From DASQZT01 sp963728965 (lineage in GTDB: Bacteria > Acidobacteriota > Terriglobia > Bryobacterales > Bryobacteraceae): a stretch of 64,000 nt of DNA. Where the stretch lies: the NCBI GenBank assembly GCA_963728965.1, contig CAVSMH010000008.1, forward strand, positions 620,001 to 684,000, read 5' to 3'. Positions 43,347 to 52,060 of the stretch are shown here, one piece after another. The notes below the pieces were generated by a model. The model did not search any database. It was given only the letters and a program-made list of their open reading frames with translations, and was not told the origin of the DNA. The stretch's first letter is position 1. Each line of letters starts with the position of its first letter. The position numbers and the translations under genes were made by a program.

Positions 43347-44381
43347 TCAGGCGGTGGCGGCCGCCTGGCCGATAAACGCCTGGCCGGAGAGCACGGGCGT
43401 GGAGCGGAACCAGTCGCGGCGGGAGGCCGTGGAACGGGCCTCGTTGCTGCCGTCGCCATATTGCGCGCCGACCCGGCGAACGGACTCGTCGCGCATGCGT
43501 TGGAGGAGTTCGGATTCGGCCATGCGATCGGCGGCGACGGCGGCATAGATCGAGTGGGCTCCGCCCGCGCCGTGCTGGTTGGCGACGTCGAGGAGGAAGG
43601 CGACGCCCCGTTCGCTGGCGATCAGCGGAGTACTGCTTTGCAGGTCGCGATAGGCCTTTTGCGCGTCGGCGGTAGCCACGGAGACCTGGGCGCGCTGGAA
43701 CACCGGGTCGAGCCCGGCGGCCTTGAAGCGGCCGGCCCACGGTTCGGCGATCAGGTCGAAGGCCGGGTCGGTGGTGACTCCGCTGACGGGATCGATGCCG
43801 CCGTTTTTGCGGGCGGTGTGCAGGATGAGTCCTTCGGCCGCGGTTTCGCCGCCGAACGTGGAGTGGAAGCGGTCGCGATCAGCGTCGCGGAAGGCGGTGA
43901 CGATCTCATTGAGGCGGCCGGGCTTCTGGGCCCACTGGATGAGGCCGAAGGAGAGCCCCTTTTTGTCGGTGTTCAGGTTGAGGGAAGCGAAGCGGGCGTT
44001 GGCTTCCCAAAGACCGGTGAGGGTCATGAGGTACGTCATGGGGGTGATTTCGAGGTCGAGCGCGAGGGCAATGTAGCACCGGGAGGCGACCGGGCTGGAG
44101 TGCCGGGCACGTGCCAGCGCCGCCAGGCAGGCCGTATCCACGGTTCCGTTGGGCGGGAGGCCATTGGCGGTGCGAAACTCCTGGATGGCGGTTCCGGTCA
44201 GGGCGCCGTAATTGCCGTGCGCCGACAGCCGGACGTCCGGCATATGGGTGTTGCCGAGGCCGATGAGCAGATCCTGGATGGCGCCAACGGCGAGGCGGTC
44301 CGGGTCGCCGGGCCCGATGGGGGCGGCGCCGGGGACTGCGGAGAACAAGTCGTCGATTCTGCTGATTCCGGTTTTGGACAT
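43347..44381 (-). CDS. Peptidoglycan-binding protein with lysozyme/chitosanase-like domain
   Basis: A 344-residue protein without signal peptide. Residues about 20-95 form a PG_binding_1-like module (AIQDLLIGLG, GALTGTAIQEFRTANGLPPNGTVD). Residues about 110-330 resemble a lysozyme-superfamily glycosidase: TGLWEANARFASLNLNTDKK has a Glu and an Asp at spacing similar to GH46-type enzymes, followed by GLSFGLIQWAQKPGRLNEIV. The activity as a wall hydrolase is inferred. The lack of a signal suggests delivery by lysis or by a secretion device, as for phage-like effectors. It is transcribed opposite to gltX and not linked to a phage. Confidence 0.65.
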   Translation of the reverse strand: MSKTGISRIDDLFSAVPGAAPIGPGDPDRLAVGAIQDLLIGLGNTHMPDVRLSAHGNYGALTGTAIQEFRTANGLPPNGTVDTACLAALARARHSSPVASRCYIALALDLEITPMTYLMTLTGLWEANARFASLNLNTDKKGLSFGLIQWAQKPGRLNEIVTAFRDADRDRFHSTFGGETAAEGLILHTARKNGGIDPVSGVTTDPAFDLIAEPWAGRFKAAGLDPVFQRAQVSVATADAQKAYRDLQSSTPLIASERGVAFLLDVANQHGAGGAHSIYAAVAADRMAESELLQRMRDESVRRVGAQYGDGSNEARSTASRRDWFRSTPVLSGQAFIGQAAATA

Positions 44382-44485
44382 GTTGATCCCCCTTGAAGGG
44401 ATGGAGGATAGCTTATCACCGACGCTGCCCGGCGGCGCGGCATATTCGGGGCCGGGCAGGGCGGGTTGTTATACTGAAATCTTCC

Positions 44486-45925
44486 ATGCCCAGAGTCCGC
44501 TTCGCGCCTTCTCCCACGGGCTTTTTGCACATCGGGAGCGCGCGCACCTTTATTTTCAACTGGCTATACGCCCGCCACCAGGGCGGAACCATGATCTTGC
44601 GCATCGACGACACCGATGTCGAGCGCAATACCGAGGCGTCGCTCACCTCGATTTTCGAAGGGTTGGGATGGCTCGGACTGGGATGGGACGAGGAATATCG
44701 GCAATCGGCACGGCTGGCGCTGCATCGCGCGATGGCGGAGGCGATTTTCCAGAAGGGCATGGCGTACCGCGATTTCACTCCGGCACAGACGGCGGAGGGT
44801 GAGAAATCGGGGGCCCACGGGACGTGGCTGTACCACGCAGAGATGCGGGAGATGGCGCGGGAAGAGAGCGACCGGCGCGCGGCGGCGGGGGAACGGTTCG
44901 CGCTGCGCTTCCGCGTGCCGCGCGAATCGCGCGAATCGGTGCGGTTCGACGATGGCGTTTACGGCGAGCAGATCAAGGCGACGGCCGATATCGAAGATTT
45001 CGCGCTGCTGCGCGGCGACGGCATGCCGACGTATCACCTGGCCTCGTGCGCGGACGACGCGGACCTGCGGATCAGCCACATCATTCGCGGGCAGGACCAC
45101 CTGACCAACACGTTCAAGCACGCGCTGATTTTCGAAGCGGCGGGTGTGCCGCCGCCCGCGTTCGCGCACCTGCCGCTGCTGGTGGCGCCGGATGGAACCA
45201 AGCTGTCGAAACGGCGGCACGGGCCGGTGGTGAGTGTAACCACCTACCGCGACGGCGGGTTTCTGCCGCACGCGTTCGTGAACTTCATCTGCCTGCTGGG
45301 GTGGTCGCCCAAGAACGACCGGGAAGTGATGGCGCGGCAGGAACTGGTGGATGCGTTCACGCTCGAAGGAGTAAACCGCAGCAACGCGGTGGTGAATTTC
45401 CAGGAAGACGACCCGTTCGATGCGAAGGCCGTTTGGTTGAATGCGGAGCACATCCGGGCCCTGCCGGTGGAAGAGCTTTCGGAGCAGTTGCTGCCGGTGG
45501 TGCGGGGCGCCGGCATCGCGATCGAGCCGGCGAAGATGGCGCGGATCACGCCGCTGATCCGGGAGCGGATCCGGCTGTTGCGCGACGTGCTCGGGGTGGC
45601 GGACTTCTTTCTTACGCGGGAACTGCCGCCCTACGATCGGGCCGAGTTGATCCCGAAGAAAGGCGACCCGGCGATGGCGTTGCGGGTGCTCGAGCGGGCC
45701 GCCGCCGTGCTGGCGGTGGCGGAGTTCACGCACGACGGCCTGGAAGGAGCGCTGCGCGCGGCGGCCGGCGAACTGGGAATCAAAGCGGGCCAGATGTTCG
45801 AGCCGGTCCGGGTGGCGGTGTGCGGAAGGAAGACGGCGCCGCCGCTGTTCGGAACCCTGGAAGTGCTGGGGCGCGAGACGTGCCTGGAGCGCATCGGCCA
45901 GGCCGTGGAGAAATGGAAACAATGA
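44486..45925 (+). CDS. gltX: Glutamyl-tRNA synthetase
   Basis: A 479-residue class I synthetase. The HIGH motif is in FAPSPTGFLHIGSARTFIF, the KMSKS equivalent is KLSKRRHGPV, and the glutamate-specific IDDTDVERNT follows the first motif. The start at ATG 44486 leads directly into MPRVRFAPSPTG. TATACT (44470-44475) ends 10 nt before the ATG with no Shine-Dalgarno. The glnS gene downstream means a discriminating enzyme is possible, although GatCAB is not excluded. Its stop overlaps the ATG of glnS. Confidence 0.96.
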   Translation: MPRVRFAPSPTGFLHIGSARTFIFNWLYARHQGGTMILRIDDTDVERNTEASLTSIFEGLGWLGLGWDEEYRQSARLALHRAMAEAIFQKGMAYRDFTPAQTAEGEKSGAHGTWLYHAEMREMAREESDRRAAAGERFALRFRVPRESRESVRFDDGVYGEQIKATADIEDFALLRGDGMPTYHLASCADDADLRISHIIRGQDHLTNTFKHALIFEAAGVPPPAFAHLPLLVAPDGTKLSKRRHGPVVSVTTYRDGGFLPHAFVNFICLLGWSPKNDREVMARQELVDAFTLEGVNRSNAVVNFQEDDPFDAKAVWLNAEHIRALPVEELSEQLLPVVRGAGIAIEPAKMARITPLIRERIRLLRDVLGVADFFLTRELPPYDRAELIPKKGDPAMALRVLERAAAVLAVAEFTHDGLEGALRAAAGELGIKAGQMFEPVRVAVCGRKTAPPLFGTLEVLGRETCLERIGQAVEKWKQ

Positions 45926-47607
45926 CGCCTACGTCCACAAGTAATTTTGTTCGCGACATCGTGATCGAGGACCTGAAGACCGGTAAGTTCGGCGGCCGGG
46001 TACACACGCGCTTTCCTCCGGAGCCGAACGGATACCTGCACATCGGCCATGCGAAGTCGATTTGCCTGAACTTCGGGCTGGCGGCGGAATTCGGCGGCAA
46101 GACCAACCTGCGGTTCGACGACACCAACCCGGAGAAGGAAGAGACGGAGTACGTCGAGTCCATTATGGACACGGTGAGGTGGCTGGGCTTCGACTGGGAA
46201 GACCGGTTGTTTTATGCGTCCGATTACTTTCCGCAGTTGTACGAGTGGGCCAAGCAGATGATCCGCGCGGGCAAGGCGTACGTATGCGACCTGACGGCCG
46301 AGCAGGTGCGGCAATACCGCGGCACACTGACCGAGCCGGGCATCCCGAGCCCGTATCGCGACCGTTCGGTGGAAGAGAACCTGGACCTGTTCGAGCGCAT
46401 GAAGGCGGGCGAGTTTCCGGACGGGTCGCGGACGCTGCGGGCGAAGATCGACATGGCATCGCCCAACCTGAACATGCGCGATCCGGTGATGTACCGCATC
46501 CTGCACGCGGAGCATCATCGCACCGGCGGCACCTGGTGCATCTATCCGATGTACGACTTCGCGCACGGGCAATCGGATTCGATCGAGGGCATCACGCACT
46601 CGATCTGCACGCTCGAGTTCGAAGACCACCGGCCGCTGTACGACTGGTACGTGGAGACGCTGGGGATCTACCATCCGCAGCAGATCGAATTCGACCGGTT
46701 GAACCTGACCTACACGCTGCTCAGCAAGCGCAAGCTGCTGAAGCTGGTGCAGGAGGGGCACGTGCGCGGGTGGGACGATCCGCGTATGCCGACGCTGTCG
46801 GGGATCCGGCGCCGCGGCTACACGCCGGAGGCGATCCGCAATTTCTGCGGCGCGATTGGCGTATCGAAAACCAACGGCACGCTCGAACTGGGGCTGCTGG
46901 AACACTACGTGCGCGAAGACCTGAACCGGCGCGCGGCGCGGGTGATGGCGGTGCTGCGGCCGTTGAAGGTGGTGATTGACGACTACCCCGAGGGGCAGGT
47001 AGAGGAGATGACGGCGGTGAACAACCCCGAGGACGAGGCGATGGGGACGCGCCAGGTGCCGTTCTCGCGGGAGCTGTACATCGAACAGGACGATTTCCGG
47101 GAGGACCCGCCGAAGCAGTACTACCGGCTGTCGCCGGGGCGCGAGGTGCGGCTGCGGTACGGGTACCTGGTGACGTGCACGGACGTGGTGAAGAACGGGC
47201 GCGGCGAAGTGGTGGAGGTGCACTGCCGGCACGACCCCGCCACGCGCGGCGGCAACACGCCCGACGGCCGGAAAGTGAAATCGACGATTCACTGGGTATC
47301 GGCGGCGCACGCGGTGGACGCGGAAGCGCGGCTCTACGAGAACCTGTTCACGCGCGAAGATCCGAACGAGACGGCGGACGGGCAGGAATTCACGGCGAAC
47401 CTGAACCCGCATTCGCTCGAAGTGCTGAGCGGATGCAAAGTGGAGCCTTCGCTGGGGGGGGCGGAGCCGGGCAGCCGGTTTCAGTTCGAGCGGTTGGGGT
47501 ATTACTGCGTGGACCGGGATTCGCGGCCGGGCGCGCCGGTGTTCAACCGGACGGTGGCGTTGCGCGACACCTGGGCGAAGATCGAGAAGAGGGACAAGGC
47601 CCGGTGA
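45922..47607 (+). CDS. glnS: Glutaminyl-tRNA synthetase
   Basis: A 561-residue GlnRS. The HIGH region is TRFPPEPNGYLHIGHAKSIC, then LRFDDTNPEKEE; the KMSKS equivalent is LLSKRKLLKLV; the C-terminal beta barrels begin near VNNPEDEA. Its ATG at 45922 overlaps the gltX stop (ATGA); an ATG at 45913 in the same frame would add three residues. The frame stays open upstream through gltX, but that translation is not protein-like. GlnRS has a patchy bacterial distribution and is usual in some Acidobacteriota. Confidence 0.96.
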   Translation: MTPTSTSNFVRDIVIEDLKTGKFGGRVHTRFPPEPNGYLHIGHAKSICLNFGLAAEFGGKTNLRFDDTNPEKEETEYVESIMDTVRWLGFDWEDRLFYASDYFPQLYEWAKQMIRAGKAYVCDLTAEQVRQYRGTLTEPGIPSPYRDRSVEENLDLFERMKAGEFPDGSRTLRAKIDMASPNLNMRDPVMYRILHAEHHRTGGTWCIYPMYDFAHGQSDSIEGITHSICTLEFEDHRPLYDWYVETLGIYHPQQIEFDRLNLTYTLLSKRKLLKLVQEGHVRGWDDPRMPTLSGIRRRGYTPEAIRNFCGAIGVSKTNGTLELGLLEHYVREDLNRRAARVMAVLRPLKVVIDDYPEGQVEEMTAVNNPEDEAMGTRQVPFSRELYIEQDDFREDPPKQYYRLSPGREVRLRYGYLVTCTDVVKNGRGEVVEVHCRHDPATRGGNTPDGRKVKSTIHWVSAAHAVDAEARLYENLFTREDPNETADGQEFTANLNPHSLEVLSGCKVEPSLGGAEPGSRFQFERLGYYCVDRDSRPGAPVFNRTVALRDTWAKIEKRDKAR

Positions 47608-49181
47608 TCATCCTGGGAATCGGAGGCATCCAGGGAGATGCCGCCAGCGCCGTGTTGAAGGACGGCGAACTGGCAGCGGCGGTCGAGGAAAGCAAGCTGG
47701 TGCGCCGGCGCACGCATTCGGGCGGGCTCGGCGAGCTGCCGGAACAGGCGATCGCGACATGCCTGGAACTGGCGGACGTGGCGCCGGAACGGGTGGACGC
47801 GGTGGCGGTGGTGCGTCCGGTGCCGGATCCGGCGTTTCACGTAAAGCTGCGGGCGCGGTTTCCGCGGAGCCGGATCGTGGTGGTGGAGCACCACCAGGCG
47901 CACGCGGCTTCGGCGTATTTCGCATCGCCGTTCGAGGAGTCCACCGTACTGACGCTCGACCGCGGCGGCGATTTCCGTTGCGGCTCGCGGTGGCAGGCGC
48001 GCGGCACGGAGCTCCGGCTCGACCAGGAGCAGTACCTGTCGGATTCGCTGGGCGAGCTGTATGGCCGGGTGACGGAGCTGCTGGGGCTGGCGGCGAACGA
48101 AGACGAGCACAAGGTGCAGTGGCTTTCGGTGTGCGGCGACGAGCGGTTCGTGCCGCTGTTTCTGGAGATCGTGTGTCCGTCCGAAGAGGGTCCGCGGGTG
48201 GACCGGTCGTATTTCAGCACCGAGCGCGTGCGCCACGGCGGGTTCGGCGAGCGTCTTTATCGACGGCTGGGACTGAAGGACGGCGAACCGGTACCGGAGG
48301 CGTTGCGGGCGCACGTGGCGGCGGGCATCCAGCGGGCGGTGGAGGCCGCGGCCATCCGCATGGCGGGCCGCGGGCGCAACCTGTGCCTGGCCGGCGGGCT
48401 GGGACTGAACGCGCTGCTGGTATGGGCGCTCGAGAACCAATCGGGATACGAGCAGGTGTTCGTGCAGCCGGTGGCCGGAAATGCGGGCACGGCGATCGGG
48501 GCGGCGCTGGACGCGTGGCACGGCGTATTCCAGCAGCAGCAGCGGGTGCGGCTGCGGACGGTGTGCCTGGGACCGTCGTTCGGCGCCGCAGAGATCAAGC
48601 AGGTGCTCGAAAACTGCAAACTGCGGTTCCGCTACCTGTTGACCGAAGGTGAAGTAATCGACACGGCGGTGGCGCAGTTGAACGATCACCGCATCGTGGC
48701 GTGGATGCACGGACGGATGGAATTCGGCGCGCGGGCGCTCGGCAACCGGAGCATTCTGGCGTCGCCGCTCGATCCCTACTCGACGGAGAACCTGAACGAC
48801 TTCATCAAGCACCGGGAGCCGTTCCGCAAATTCGCGGCGTCGGTGCCGGCGGAGTTGTCGGGCGAATACTTCGAGGTCGGCGCGAATGGGCGGTTTCTGA
48901 CCACGGTGGGCCGGGTGCGGGCGGAGCACCGCGAACGGTTTGCCGCCGCGATCCTGGCCGGCGACCTGGTACGGGTGCACACGGTAGACCGCGAAGAGAA
49001 TCCGCTGTACTGGAAGCTGCTCCATGCCGCCGGCAAAGCCACTGGTTTGCCGGTGCTGTACAACACCTCGTTCAACCTGTTCGGCGAGCCGCTGGTGTGC
49101 ACGCCGCGCGACGCGGTCCGAAGTTTCTACTCTTCGGGCATCGACGCAATGTTCGTGGGCCATTTTTTCCTGCAAAAGTAA
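47604..49181 (+). CDS. NodU/CmcH-family carbamoyltransferase
   Basis: A 525-residue enzyme. It starts at GTG 47604 inside the glnS stop (GTGA), with VIILGIGGIQGDAASAVLKD matching the family's first nucleotide-binding loop. The N-terminal Kae1/TsaD-like ASKHA domain shows metal-binding HHQAHAASAYFAS and TLDRGGDF. The C-terminal domain has MEFGARALGNRSILASP and GLPVLYNTSFNLFGEPLV, typical of O-carbamoyltransferases that use carbamoyl phosphate and ATP. Members decorate antibiotics, Nod factors or glycans. Here it ends a gltX-glnS operon, with no biosynthetic cluster nearby, so its substrate is unknown. Confidence 0.92.
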   Translation: MIILGIGGIQGDAASAVLKDGELAAAVEESKLVRRRTHSGGLGELPEQAIATCLELADVAPERVDAVAVVRPVPDPAFHVKLRARFPRSRIVVVEHHQAHAASAYFASPFEESTVLTLDRGGDFRCGSRWQARGTELRLDQEQYLSDSLGELYGRVTELLGLAANEDEHKVQWLSVCGDERFVPLFLEIVCPSEEGPRVDRSYFSTERVRHGGFGERLYRRLGLKDGEPVPEALRAHVAAGIQRAVEAAAIRMAGRGRNLCLAGGLGLNALLVWALENQSGYEQVFVQPVAGNAGTAIGAALDAWHGVFQQQQRVRLRTVCLGPSFGAAEIKQVLENCKLRFRYLLTEGEVIDTAVAQLNDHRIVAWMHGRMEFGARALGNRSILASPLDPYSTENLNDFIKHREPFRKFAASVPAELSGEYFEVGANGRFLTTVGRVRAEHRERFAAAILAGDLVRVHTVDREENPLYWKLLHAAGKATGLPVLYNTSFNLFGEPLVCTPRDAVRSFYSSGIDAMFVGHFFLQK

Positions 49182-49229
49182 CGCCTTATTTCGCCCTTCC
49201 TTTCCGCTTCGGGATGGAATATGCTTCTC

Positions 49230-49247
49230 GGACCAGGGGGTCCTTTT
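49230..49247 (+). terminator. Intrinsic terminator after the gltX-glnS-carbamoyltransferase operon
   Basis: GGACC-AGGG-GGTCC followed by TTTTCTCCCTTT, 49 nt after the carbamoyltransferase stop. The stem is only 5 bp, so termination may be partial. Confidence 0.5.
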
Positions 49248-49342
49248 CTCCCTTTCTGCGCCTCGGGGGCGCGGGCGGCGAGAGGACACCCAGCAGGCCG
49301 AATCGCGCCGAAGACGCGCGCAGGCACGGTTCTGATTCGCGT

Positions 49343-49816
49343 GACGGGAGGTACGCCACCGACAAGCTTTCGGTGTGGGGAAAGTACAGCCGCCTGGGCG
49401 CGCCGGTACAGGCGCCCACGGGGTACGACCGCAGGCACATGTTCACCATGGGCTGGGTGTATGAACTGCCCATCGGCAAGGGCCAGAAATTCCCGCTGAG
49501 TGGGGTGGCCGACCGGATCCTGGGCGGCTGGAAGGTGAACGGCACGTTCGCCAAGTACACCGGAACACCGTTCACGGTGACGGGCAGTTCCACCTCGCTG
49601 CGCTGTGCGCGGGGCTGCGGCACGCAGATGGCGGACCAGATCGCGCCGGTGCAGAAGATCGACACCGAACGCGGCCCGGGCAAGCCCTACTATGACCCGG
49701 CGTCGTTCATCGACCCGCTGGTGCAGTGGAACAAGGACGGCATCAGGTCGGGGCAGGATGGGGCCGATGGAACCATCGGCCCGCGGGATATCATCCTGCC
49801 CCGCAGATGCCGCTAG
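49343..49816 (+). pseudogene. Remnant of an Oar-like TonB-dependent receptor
   Basis: About 157 residues reading DKLSVWGKYSRLGAPV, YDRRHMFTMGWVYELPIGKG, ILGGWKVNGTFAKYTGTPFT and ending GPRDIILPRRCR. This is the late barrel section of Oar/CarboxypepD_reg TonB receptors, where a DRRHVFTxSWVYELPFG motif precedes GGW and GTPF. No start codon, signal, plug or early barrel is present, and the last barrel strands and C-terminal Phe are missing. The sequence upstream to the terminator is unrelated. It is a truncated relic and overlaps the convergent gene by 4 nt. Confidence 0.75.
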
Positions 49817-51201
49817 GCGCTGACAGCTTCGGCCATCTCCTCCTCGCGATAGGAGACGTAGGCGCGGTCCATCACCATATCGCCGCGATGCCGCACACGC
49901 AGAGGTCCGAAGGATGGATTGGTGTCGTGCAGGCCTTTGAGCAGGTCGAGCATCCGTGAAAACAGCAATGGGATGTTCGCGCCCGGGGCCAACGCGGAGA
50001 CGGTGGATGCGGCCACGACGTGGGCCGCGAACACGCGGCCGGCAATGTCGGACGGAATGGGAGCGGTAGTGGCCAGGGTGTTGCGGAGCCGGTCGACGAT
50101 CTCCTCGTCTTCATCGCGCCAGTTCTGGATTTCGCCGAATGCGTGGCTCTCCAGGGCCTGCATGGGATGGGTGACGATGGTGTCCGCCACGATTTCGGCG
50201 GAGCGGCGCGCCGCCGCCAGGGGTACGGACTTACCGGCAAGCCGGATGGGCGCGACATCCCTCATGGTCTCGGCGTCGATGAGATCGGCCCAGGCCGAAG
50301 CTTCACTGAACAGGAGGTGCCGCACCGTCTGGGCGCCCAGGAAGCCGCGCAGGACATCGGCCGGATGGGGGTCGTTGGCGGGCCCGCTGCTGCGGAGTTT
50401 GGCCTTGCCGGTGGCCGCGGCGGAGAGGCCGCGGAAATAGCCGATCAGGCCGATGGCCGGGGTGGGGCCCATGTTCAGAATGCCGAGCACGTCGGAGGCG
50501 GTTTCATCGATCCGGCTGGCCCAGTAGGGGGCCAGGGACCGCGTGGTGGTGTCGGCCGAGAGGGCCGAACGCACGGCGCTGCTGACTTCGTTCAGCAGGC
50601 CGATATCGGCATGCAGAATGTCATGACCGGACGTTTCGTGGGCGAGCGCGGCCCATGAGAGCAGTCCCTGCCGGGCATTGGCGGGCGGCATATTGACGAC
50701 GGCGACCTGGAGGCCGAAACCCGCCGTGGCATCCGCCGGCCAGGTGTAGGGGCCGAAGGCGGGATTGCCGAATTTGACCATGGGCGGGAGCGTTTCGCGA
50801 TCGGGCGGCGCGACACCGCCGCGGCTTTCGGCGCCGAGGAAGCCGTCGTAGAGATCGGCGACGACTTCCTGAAACGCGGCGCGCGCACGGGGCTCGAACG
50901 ACTCGCCGCGCTGAAGGAACGCCTGGGCGATGTCCATCATGAGCCCGCCGGCGGCTTCGCGGTCGGGATCGTTCAGCAGGATCCGGGTGAATTCGGTCTC
51001 TCCCAGGTCGTCCAGTTTCTGCACGTAGGGAGTGAAAGCGGAGTCGAGGAACGGGGTGGGGATTTTGGGTTTGGACGCCTGGAGCCGGCCGCGCAGGGGG
51101 TTGAATTCGGTGGGGTCGGGCGGGCCGGGGTCCTGATCGAGGCCTCCGCGCCTGGCGTCTTCGGTGCAGTTCGACAGGTTGCTGATATCAGGTTGACTCA
51201 T
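49813..51201 (-). CDS. Hypothetical protein with HExxxH motif
   Basis: A 462-residue protein with no signal peptide or TM helix. The N-terminal 60 residues are Pro/Asp-rich and disordered. The centre has AALAHETSGHDILHADIG, and about 40 residues later RIDETASDVLGIL. The pair H-E-x3-H ... D-E-x2-(S/A)-D resembles metal-binding sites in gluzincin-like peptidases, but the spacing in the first motif is HExxxH instead of HExxH, so activity is uncertain. It is preceded by a HAD-like gene 18 nt upstream in the same direction. I cannot assign a family. Confidence 0.65.
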   Translation of the reverse strand: MSQPDISNLSNCTEDARRGGLDQDPGPPDPTEFNPLRGRLQASKPKIPTPFLDSAFTPYVQKLDDLGETEFTRILLNDPDREAAGGLMMDIAQAFLQRGESFEPRARAAFQEVVADLYDGFLGAESRGGVAPPDRETLPPMVKFGNPAFGPYTWPADATAGFGLQVAVVNMPPANARQGLLSWAALAHETSGHDILHADIGLLNEVSSAVRSALSADTTTRSLAPYWASRIDETASDVLGILNMGPTPAIGLIGYFRGLSAAATGKAKLRSSGPANDPHPADVLRGFLGAQTVRHLLFSEASAWADLIDAETMRDVAPIRLAGKSVPLAAARRSAEIVADTIVTHPMQALESHAFGEIQNWRDEDEEIVDRLRNTLATTAPIPSDIAGRVFAAHVVAASTVSALAPGANIPLLFSRMLDLLKGLHDTNPSFGPLRVRHRGDMVMDRAYVSYREEEMAEAVSA

Positions 51202-51219
51202 TGTACTCCTTGCATCGCT

Positions 51220-51657
51220 TTACAGCGGCAGCTCTCGGCCGGGCGGACAGGGTTTGAGGAGCGCTTGCATCCCGGCGGCCATGGCGCCGAGGACCTCGAC
51301 CAGGTTCTCTCCGAGATAGAGGCAGCGATCGATGGGCACTCCGACCTGGCGGGCGGCCGTTTCGTAGATCAGGCGGGATGGTTTGGCGGCACCCTGGGCG
51401 TTGTGCTCCGACACAAAGCCGTGCGGATGGAGAAAACCGGCCAAACCGGCCTGGGCCAGCAGAGCGAGGCCCTGGTCGTTGGAAAGAGTTCCCAGCGTGG
51501 TGATGATTCCGATGGGGACTCCGATGACATCCCGTATGGCGGTCAGCAATGGAGCCGAGCTGGGGAACGGCACGAGATTCCCGCTGTGGGGGTCCCGCTC
51601 GCCGAGGGTACCTCCGATATCGCAGAACACAAATTCGACGCGCGTCGCCGGACCCAT
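51220..51657 (-). CDS. HAD-superfamily protein with degenerate catalytic motifs
   Basis: A 145-residue minimal HAD fold. Motif I reads FVFCDIGGTLG: the nucleophile Asp is present but the second Asp of DxDGT is Gly. Motif II is GIITTLG, motif III is the Lys in AAKPSRLIYETA, and motif IV is YLGENLVEVLGA, where GDxxxD would be expected. The loss of the general acid and weak motif IV suggest reduced or no phosphatase activity. ATG 51657 starts just before motif I; the frame also extends upstream with unconserved sequence. It forms a two-gene unit with the HExxxH protein. Confidence 0.65.
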   Translation of the reverse strand: MGPATRVEFVFCDIGGTLGERDPHSGNLVPFPSSAPLLTAIRDVIGVPIGIITTLGTLSNDQGLALLAQAGLAGFLHPHGFVSEHNAQGAAKPSRLIYETAARQVGVPIDRCLYLGENLVEVLGAMAAGMQALLKPCPPGRELPL

Positions 51658-52060
51658 CACCCTCTCCACTTGGCAATAGCGGAATCCACGAACGATTTGG
51701 ATCAGGCGGGCGGGGGGAGAGTACTGGGGTAGGGCGCTGGTGCTCGGGGCGGCACCCACGAGGCGTATGGCGCCGGAGCGTCAGGTGCAGCCTGCGACGG
51801 ATTCGGGCTCGGCAACGATGGAAGGCAGGCCGGCGGCTTCGGCCGACAGCGCTACGCGCGACGCGGCACCCTGCCCGGCCTGGGCTGCCACAGGTTTGGC
51901 CAGACGGCCGAGTTCCTGGACGCGGTGGGCGATCTACCCGGCTCCGCGGGCCTGGCCCCTGAGTACCTATCGACGGATTCGCAATTCGCGGTAGAGGGAG
52001 CGGCGGCATCTATTTCTCTTTTTCCTTGGAATTGCCGCGGCGGCCGATAAGTGGGACTGT
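51658..52060. other. Intergenic gap without recognised gene
   Basis: About 400 nt between the divergent HAD-like gene and the porin. Open frames exist on both strands, but their translations are Arg/Ala/Pro-rich and show no family signal. The last 60 nt, with a T-rich run (ATCTATTTCTCTTTTTCC), are probably the porin leader. I see no clear promoter. Confidence 0.5.

Noticed and set aside
44824..45921. Very long upstream extension of glnS
   Set aside because: It reads gltX in the wrong frame with Gly/Ala/Arg-rich sequence; GlnRS homology starts at 45922.
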